Assembly: GCF_900603025.1 (NCBI RefSeq) | Contig: NZ_LR026975.1 | Location: 3,720,001 to 3,784,000 of the forward strand | Direction: 5' to 3' | DNA from: Mycolicibacterium hassiacum DSM 44199 | Lineage (GTDB): Bacteria; Actinomycetota; Actinomycetes; Mycobacteriales; Mycobacteriaceae | DNA: 64,000 nucleotides | Shown here: positions 58,025-64,000 of the stretch, in pieces | How the letters are laid out: each line of letters begins with the position of its first letter | Position numbering within the stretch: the stretch's first letter is position 1 | Made by a program: the position numbers and the translations under genes | Notes under the pieces: model-generated | Database searches by the model: none | Seen by the model: only the letters and a program-made list of their open reading frames with translations | Told to the model about the DNA's origin: nothing

Positions 58025-58955
58025 GCGTCCGCGACTGTGCCGTGCCGTACGCCGCCGCGGCGTGTCGCGGACGAATCCGCACAGCCGCGAAGCAGGGGCG
58101 CCCGGGCGGCGTCAGCTCAGGGCCGGTATGACCTCGCGTTCGAACAACTCGATGCCGGACCGGTCGTAGGCGGCCTCGGGGAAATAGAGGATCGCGTACT
58201 CACAACCGAGATCGCGCATCCGGGTGAGCTTCTCGACGATCTGCTCGGGCGTTCCGCTCGCCGACTCCGGCGCGGCCACGCTGCTCAGCATCGCGTCCAC
58301 GGCGGCCTCGTCGGCCTTGGTGACCTGGCGGGCGCGCAGCCGCGCGATGCGCTCCTTGACCTCGGCCTCGGTCTCACCGACGACCGCGTTGAAGTTGGCC
58401 GACCGCACGATCCTGTCGTAATCGGTGCCCACCTCGCGGCAGTGGTCGGCGAGCACCCGCGACTTGTGCGCGAAACCCTCGGGCTCGCAGGTGAAGTTGG
58501 TGTACTGCGCGTACTTCGCCGCGATCCGCAGCGTCACCTTCTCCCCGCCGCCGGCGATCCAGAGCGGAAGCCCGCCGTCCTGCAGCGGCTTGGGCTGCAC
58601 GATCGCGCCGTCGACCTGATAGTGCTTGCCGTCGAAGCTGACCCGGCCGTCGCGCCAGGCGGCACGCATGATCTGCACGCCCTCGTCCAACCGCGCGAGC
58701 CGCACCCCCGCCGACGGGAACCCGTATCCGTAGGCACGCCACTCGTGCTCGTACCAGCCGGCACCGATGCCCATCTGCACCCGGCCGCCGGAGATGATGT
58801 CGGCGGTGGCGGCCACCTTCGCCAGATAAACCGGGTTGCGGTAGCTCATCGCCGTGCACATCTGCCCCAACAGCACCCGCGACGTGGTCGCGGCGAGCGC
58901 CGACATCAGCGTCCACGCCTCATGGGTGGCCTCGTCGGTGGGGACCGGAACGGTG
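58025..58955. repeat. Right direct repeat of the 10.9-kb segment (intact copy)
   Basis: This copy contains the oxidoreductase 3' two thirds plus 87 bp beyond its stop. The left copy at 47131-47660 lacks 401 bp of it (58442-58842). The distance between equivalent points is 10,894 bp on the outer side. The outer edge carries the same dyad (58026-58035 with 58064-58073). Confidence 0.95.
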
Positions 58956-59101
58956 TGGAAGTGGTCGTAGACCCACACCGACTCCCACGAACTCGAGTCG
59001 GCGTAGGCCGCCAGTTCGCGCATGACTGGCCAATGCTGGGAAACGGGGATGTCCACGAGATCGAGTCGCCATCCCTGCGGGATGAACAAACCGAAGCGCA
59101 T
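58112..59101 (-). CDS. LLM-class F420-dependent oxidoreductase
   Basis: A 329-residue luciferase-like TIM-barrel oxidoreductase, probably using reduced F420. Typical segments are MRFGLFIPQGWRLD, VWVYDHFHTVPVP, LLGQMCTAMSYRNPVYLAKV, GRVQMGIGAGWYEHEWRAYG and PLWIAGGGEKVTLRIAAKYA. The start at 59101 gives the canonical N terminus; a frame to 59131 adds ten unlike residues. The substrate is unknown. Its 3' two thirds are duplicated at 47131-47660, and this copy is the intact one. Confidence 0.9.
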   Translation of the reverse strand: MRFGLFIPQGWRLDLVDIPVSQHWPVMRELAAYADSSSWESVWVYDHFHTVPVPTDEATHEAWTLMSALAATTSRVLLGQMCTAMSYRNPVYLAKVAATADIISGGRVQMGIGAGWYEHEWRAYGYGFPSAGVRLARLDEGVQIMRAAWRDGRVSFDGKHYQVDGAIVQPKPLQDGGLPLWIAGGGEKVTLRIAAKYAQYTNFTCEPEGFAHKSRVLADHCREVGTDYDRIVRSANFNAVVGETEAEVKERIARLRARQVTKADEAAVDAMLSSVAAPESASGTPEQIVEKLTRMRDLGCEYAILYFPEAAYDRSGIELFEREVIPALS

Positions 59102-59320
59102 GGACCCCGACTCTAGCCACCGGACGCCCACCGGTCAGCAGCCGGGATGACCCCTCTTGCCGACCGCCCGCCGAGCTTGCTGACTTAGCTCGGCTAAGCG
59201 TTTGCCCTGGTGAAAAGGGGTCCGGCACTCCGAACCGGCATTAGCTGAATTGACGATCGTGGTATATGGTGAGCATCACACGGTTGTTTACATGTGACGC
59301 ATGACACACAGGAGGCGGTC

Positions 59321-59530
59321 GTGGCCCGTAATTCCCTCAGGGGCTTGGAAGCGCACCCCGCACGCGCCCGGAGCCGCTCCGGTGTCAGGTGGTTCTACGG
59401 CTTCCTATTGACCCTCATCCTGATCGTCGCGGTCATCGGCGTCATCAGCACCGCCCAGATGGGCCAGACCTCGATCGCGATCGCGATCGGCATCATCACC
59501 GCGGCGTTCTTCTCCCGCATCGGGGCGTGA
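59321..59530 (+). CDS. Small membrane protein
   Basis: A 69-residue protein: a basic N-terminal 25 residues (ARNSLRGLEAHPARARSRSG) followed by two hydrophobic stretches (FYGFLLTLILIVAVIGVIS and SIAIAIGIITAAFF). The GTG at 59321 has a consensus AGGAGG five bases upstream. It is divergent from the oxidoreductase and lies 39 bp before the PPOX gene, so it may share its transcript. No family was recognised. Confidence 0.7.
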   Translation: MARNSLRGLEAHPARARSRSGVRWFYGFLLTLILIVAVIGVISTAQMGQTSIAIAIGIITAAFFSRIGA

Positions 59531-59569
59531 TAACCCACGTCGCCGACCGGCCGGGGATAGCCTGACGGC

Positions 59570-59995
59570 ATGGCGCTCTCCAAGGCTGAGCGGGAGTCGT
59601 TCCTGGCCGAGCCGCATGTCGCGGCGCTGTCGGTCAGTGCCGGCGACCGCCGCGGACCACTGACCGTTCCCATCTGGTACCAGTACACCCCCGGCGGAGA
59701 GGTGTGGGTACTCACCGGAAGCGGATCACGCAAGCACCGGCTGATCGAGGCACAGGGCGAGTTCACGCTGATGGTGCAGCGACTCGAGCCGACGGTGCGC
59801 TACGTGACCGTCGACGGCCCGGTCACCCGGATCGAACCGGGCACCGACGAGCAACTCGTCGAGATGACCAGACGCTATCTGCCGCCCGAGAAGGTCGACC
59901 CCTACCTGGAGTACGCGCGCCGCGAGCACGGTGAGTCGGTCGCGATCTTCATGCGGCCACAGCACTGGCTGTCCGCCGACCTCGGTTCGTTCTGA
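59570..59995 (+). CDS. PPOX-class split-barrel flavin/F420-binding protein
   Basis: A 141-residue pyridoxamine-phosphate-oxidase-like split barrel. It opens LSKAERESFLAEPHVAALSV and contains GPLTVPIWYQYTPGGEVWVL, the cofactor-contact segment TGSGSRKHRLI and YVTVDGPVTRIEPG. The pattern fits the mycobacterial Rv1155/Rv2074 group, several of which use F420. It ends at a shared terminator facing fadB. The substrate is unknown. Confidence 0.85.
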   Translation: MALSKAERESFLAEPHVAALSVSAGDRRGPLTVPIWYQYTPGGEVWVLTGSGSRKHRLIEAQGEFTLMVQRLEPTVRYVTVDGPVTRIEPGTDEQLVEMTRRYLPPEKVDPYLEYARREHGESVAIFMRPQHWLSADLGSF

Positions 59996-60011
59996 CCCGG
60001 CCCGAAACGCA

Positions 60012-60042
60012 CACCGCCCCCGGGGATCTCCCGGGGGCGGTG
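60012..60042. terminator. Bidirectional terminator between the PPOX gene and fadB
   Basis: CACCGCCCCCGGG pairs perfectly with CCCGGGGGCGGTG (13 bp) around a 5-base loop. It lies between two convergent genes, 17 bp after the PPOX stop and 13 bp before the fadB stop on the other strand. There is no U-tract, as usual in mycobacteria. Confidence 0.8.
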
Positions 60043-60054
60043 CGGTGAACGACC

Positions 60055-62202
60055 TCAGTCGAGCAGGGACGCCGGCGGGTTGAACCGGTCGCCGTAGCGC
60101 TCGGCGAGCTGCCTGGCGCGCGCGACGAACGCCGCCTTGCCGGTGCCGAGCTCACCCTGGTAGCCCTGGATGAACTGGGCGGTGCCGCCGGTCCAGGCCG
60201 GGTAGCCGATGCCCATGATCGAGCCGATGTTGGCGTCGGCGGTGGAGGTGATGACGCCCTCGTCGAGGCACTTCTGGGTCTCCAGCGCCTCGGCGAACAG
60301 CATCCGGTCGATGATGTCCTGCAGCGGGATCTGGGTGCTGCCGGAGTTGAACAGCTCCCGCAGCCCCGGCCACAGGCCGACCCGCTTGCCGTCGGCGTAC
60401 TCGTAGAACCCGGCGCCCTTGAGCTTGCCGGAACGGCCGAGCTCGACCATCTTGTTCACCACCGCCTCGGCCGGGTGCGGCTCGTAGGTCTTGCCCTCGG
60501 CCTCGGTGGCCTTGCGGGTCTCGGTGGCGATCTTCTGCATCAGCTCCAGGTTGAGCTCGTCGCTCAGCTGCAGCGGCGCAGCCGGGTAGCCGGCCATGCC
60601 GCCGGCCCGCTCGATGCTGGCCGGCTCCACACCCTCACCGAGCATCGCCAGCGCCTCGTTGACGAAGGTGCCGATGACCCGGCTGGTGTAGAAGCCGCGG
60701 CTGTCGTTGACCACGATCGGGGTCTTGCCGATCGCCAGCACGTAGTCGAACACCCGGGCCAGCGCCTCGTCGGAGGTCTTCTCACCCTTGATGATCTCGA
60801 CCAGCGGCATCTTGTCGACCGGCGAGAAGAAGTGGATGCCGATGAAGTCCTCCTGGCGCTTGACCGCGGTGGCCAGGCCGGTGATCGGCAGCGTCGAGGT
60901 GTTCGAGCCCAGGATCGCGTTCGGGGCGACGATGTCCTCGATCTCACCGAACACCTTGTGCTTGAGCTCGGAGTTCTCGAAGACGGCCTCGATGACGAAA
61001 TCCACCCCGGCCAGGTCGGCGACGTCGGCGGTCGGCTTGATCCGGTCCAACAGCGCCTGGGACTTCTCCTGGGTGGTCCTACCCCGCTCGACCGCCTTGG
61101 CCTCGAGCTTCTCCGAGTAGCCCTTGCCGCGCTGCGCGGCCTCCAGGGTGACGTCCTTGAGCACGACCTCGAAGCCGGCCTTGGCCGACACGTAGGCGAT
61201 GCCCGCACCCATCATGCCCGCGCCGAGCACGCCGACCTTGGTCGGACGGCTCGCCGGGATGTTGTCCGGCCGCGACCCGCCGCCGTTGATGGTCTGCAGG
61301 TCGAAGAAGAACGCCTGGATCATGTTCTTGGCGACCTGGCCGGTGACCAGCTCGGTGAAGTAGCGGCTCTCGATGCGGCTGGCGGTGTCGAAGTCGACCA
61401 TCGCGCCCTCGACCGCCGCGCACAGGATCGCCCGCGGGGCCGGCATCGGCGCGCCCTTGAGCTGCTTCTTCAACAGCGCCGGGAACGACGGCAGGATGCC
61501 GGCCAGGCTCGGGCTGGCCGGGGTGCCGCCGGGCATCTTGTAGCCCTTGGTGTCCCACGGCTGCACGCCGGCGTCCGGGTTGGCCTTGATCCAGGCCTTG
61601 GCGGCCGGGACGAGTTCCTCGACGCTGCCGACGAGCTCGTCGATCAGCCCGATCTCCTTGGCCTTGGCCGGCTTGAACCGGGTGCCCTGGGACAGGATCT
61701 CCATGAAGGCCTTCTGGATGCCGAACATCCGCACGGTGCGGGTGACCCCGCCACCGCCGGGCAGCAGGCCCAGGGTGACCTCGGGCAGCCCGATCTGCAC
61801 ACCCTTGACGTCGGCGGCGATGCGGTGGTGGCAGGCCAGCGCGATCTCCAGCCCGCCGCCGAGCGCGGCGCCGTTGATGGCGGCGACGACCGGCTTGCCC
61901 AGGGTCTCCAGCTTGCGCAGGTCGGCCTTGATCGCCTCGACCTCGGCGAAGGCCTCCTCGGCGTTCTCCGGACCGATCTGGATCAGGCCCTTGAGGTCAC
62001 CGCCGGCGAAGAACGTCTTCTTGGCGCTGGTGATCACCACACCGGTGATCGAATCCTTCTCGGCCACAAGGCGTTCCACGGCGTTGTGCATGGACTCCTT
62101 GTAGTGCTCGTTCATCACGTTGGCCGAGCCGGTCGGGTCGTCCAGCGTCAGCGTGACGATGCCGTCGGCGTCCTTGTCCCACTTGATGGTGTTCTCTGCC
62201 AT
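60055..62202 (-). CDS. fadB: Fatty-acid oxidation multifunctional protein FadB
   Basis: The alpha subunit (715 residues) of the trifunctional beta-oxidation complex. The N-terminal crotonase domain (about 1-300) has the oxyanion-hole [11 protein letters not shown] and catalytic Glu in [17 protein letters not shown] plus [12 protein letters not shown]. The 3-hydroxyacyl-CoA dehydrogenase part (about 325-700) has the NAD motif [18 protein letters not shown] and the catalytic His in [18 protein letters not shown]. It hydrates enoyl-CoA and oxidises the product; FadA, 14 bp upstream, performs thiolysis. It matches Rv0860. Confidence 0.96.
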   Translation of the reverse strand: MAENTIKWDKDADGIVTLTLDDPTGSANVMNEHYKESMHNAVERLVAEKDSITGVVITSAKKTFFAGGDLKGLIQIGPENAEEAFAEVEAIKADLRKLETLGKPVVAAINGAALGGGLEIALACHHRIAADVKGVQIGLPEVTLGLLPGGGGVTRTVRMFGIQKAFMEILSQGTRFKPAKAKEIGLIDELVGSVEELVPAAKAWIKANPDAGVQPWDTKGYKMPGGTPASPSLAGILPSFPALLKKQLKGAPMPAPRAILCAAVEGAMVDFDTASRIESRYFTELVTGQVAKNMIQAFFFDLQTINGGGSRPDNIPASRPTKVGVLGAGMMGAGIAYVSAKAGFEVVLKDVTLEAAQRGKGYSEKLEAKAVERGRTTQEKSQALLDRIKPTADVADLAGVDFVIEAVFENSELKHKVFGEIEDIVAPNAILGSNTSTLPITGLATAVKRQEDFIGIHFFSPVDKMPLVEIIKGEKTSDEALARVFDYVLAIGKTPIVVNDSRGFYTSRVIGTFVNEALAMLGEGVEPASIERAGGMAGYPAAPLQLSDELNLELMQKIATETRKATEAEGKTYEPHPAEAVVNKMVELGRSGKLKGAGFYEYADGKRVGLWPGLRELFNSGSTQIPLQDIIDRMLFAEALETQKCLDEGVITSTADANIGSIMGIGYPAWTGGTAQFIQGYQGELGTGKAAFVARARQLAERYGDRFNPPASLLD

Positions 62203-62215
62203 GGTGTCAGGCCTC

Positions 62216-63427
<1,212 letters not shown>

Positions 63428-63589
63428 GAAGATGCTTCCTGTTCAGATGGGATTGTCGGGAGCCTCGTCACCCGGGCGGGCGTCCTCTGCGGGCCAGCGT
63501 AACAGTTCAATCAACCTGTTGGTCGGGAGGTGGCGGACGAGACTGCACCCGGGTTGGCGGGGCCGCGGGACGGAAACAGAAATCGCAGG

Positions 63590-64000
63590 TCAGGCCGACT
63601 GGCGGGGGTGGATGACGTCGGCGGTGAGCTCGGCCAGCACCCGGCCCGACACGAGACCCCACGACATCGCCAGCGACACGCACGACGCCCGGTTGGTGGC
63701 GCCCAGCTTCGCGATCGCGTTCTCGATGTGGTGGCCGGCGGTGCGTGCGCTGATGAACAGCCGGGCGGCGATGTCGTTGGTGGTCATGCCGCAGGCGGCG
63801 AGGGTGAGCACGTCGAGCTCGCGCGGGGTGATGCCCATCGGCAGGTCGGCCCGGCTGACCAGCAGCAGCGCGTGCAGGCTGTCGCCGCGGTAGCGGGGTG
63901 CGGTGCTGAGGTGGCGCACGTGCAGCCAGGAGGTCCCGTCGTGCCAGCGGGTCACCTCCGGCCGCAGCGGCGACATCGGTCCCCGGGTCGCGGTGGCCAT
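63590..64000 (-). CDS. LuxR-type regulator, C-terminal part (cut by window edge)
   Basis: At least 136 residues of a protein ending in a LuxR-type helix-turn-helix: LTPRELDVLTLAACGMTTND, IAARLFISARTAGHHIENAI, AKLGATNRASC. The preceding residues (WHDGTSWLHVRHLSTAPRYR) look like the end of a sensory domain rather than a start, so the ATG at the very edge (64000) is probably internal and the gene continues outside the window. It lies upstream of fadA on the same strand, separated by 162 bp. Confidence 0.8.
   Translation of the reverse strand: MATATRGPMSPLRPEVTRWHDGTSWLHVRHLSTAPRYRGDSLHALLLVSRADLPMGITPRELDVLTLAACGMTTNDIAARLFISARTAGHHIENAIAKLGATNRASCVSLAMSWGLVSGRVLAELTADVIHPRQSA

Noticed and set aside
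47131..58955. Insertion sequence or integrative element with its own recombinase
   Set aside because: Direct repeats are present but there is no transposase, integrase, tRNA target or terminal inverted repeat, so only a homologous-recombination origin is supported.
59250..59270. Promoter before the small membrane protein (TTGACG and TATATG)
   Set aside because: The hexamers are only about 7 bp apart, too close for a sigma-70-type promoter; no alternative pair was convincing.

Overview
The window is GC-rich chromosomal DNA from a member of the Mycobacteriaceae, most likely a rapidly growing, glycopeptidolipid- or lipopeptide-producing species (Mycolicibacterium/Mycobacteroides type). The evidence is the MmpS/MmpL and MbtH genes, PrrAB, an RpfA resuscitation factor, FprB, a SepH-like protein and duplicated Moa genes. 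From about 10.4 kb to the right edge the gene order follows the M. tuberculosis prrA-to-fadA interval (Rv0903c down to Rv0859) from memory. Two accessory blocks sit at its ends.

Region by region. (1) 1-9.7 kb, all on the minus strand: an MmpS-MmpL-MmpL operon, a small exported hemophore-family protein, an MbtH-like protein and the first 613 residues of a peptide synthetase that leaves the window. Together these look like synthesis and export of a lipopeptide such as glycopeptidolipid. (2) 10.4-44.1 kb, conserved core: PrrAB; an FKBP; a DUF2630 protein overlapping an FAD oxidoreductase that appears to start on CTG; MFS transporters with MarR or TetR regulators; two citrate synthases; PdxH; FprB with a diiron oxygenase; SerC; SepH; a SpoU methyltransferase; many small mycobacterial membrane proteins; CspB; MoaA2-MoaD2; RpfA behind a CRP site and a ydaO-type (c-di-AMP) riboswitch; MoaE2-Mog-MoaC2; and an XPB helicase with a partner protein. 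(3) 44.2-60.0 kb, accessory block inserted between the XPB and fadB homologues: a cupin, an orphan EspE/EspH-like pair, two copies (one almost erased) of a TetR-epimerase module, and a catabolic island. (4) 60.0-64.0 kb: the fadA-fadB beta-oxidation operon and part of a LuxR-type regulator.

The most interesting part is 47.1-59.0 kb. Two direct copies of one F420-type oxidoreductase locus, with 2 mismatches in about 530 aligned bases, bracket a segment of about 10.9 kb. The left copy has lost 401 bp and is a pseudogene; the right copy is intact. Between them lie a PucR-type regulator, a cytosolic AmiC-like ligand-binding protein, HyuA and HyuB (ATP-dependent hydantoinase/oxoprolinase family) and an NCS1 permease with a C-terminal zinc-ribbon-like tail, ending in a strong terminator 25 bp before the right repeat. 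The layout is what a single-crossover integration of a circular element would leave. The genes predict sensing, uptake and ATP-driven ring opening of a cyclic amide; the substrate cannot be read from the sequence.
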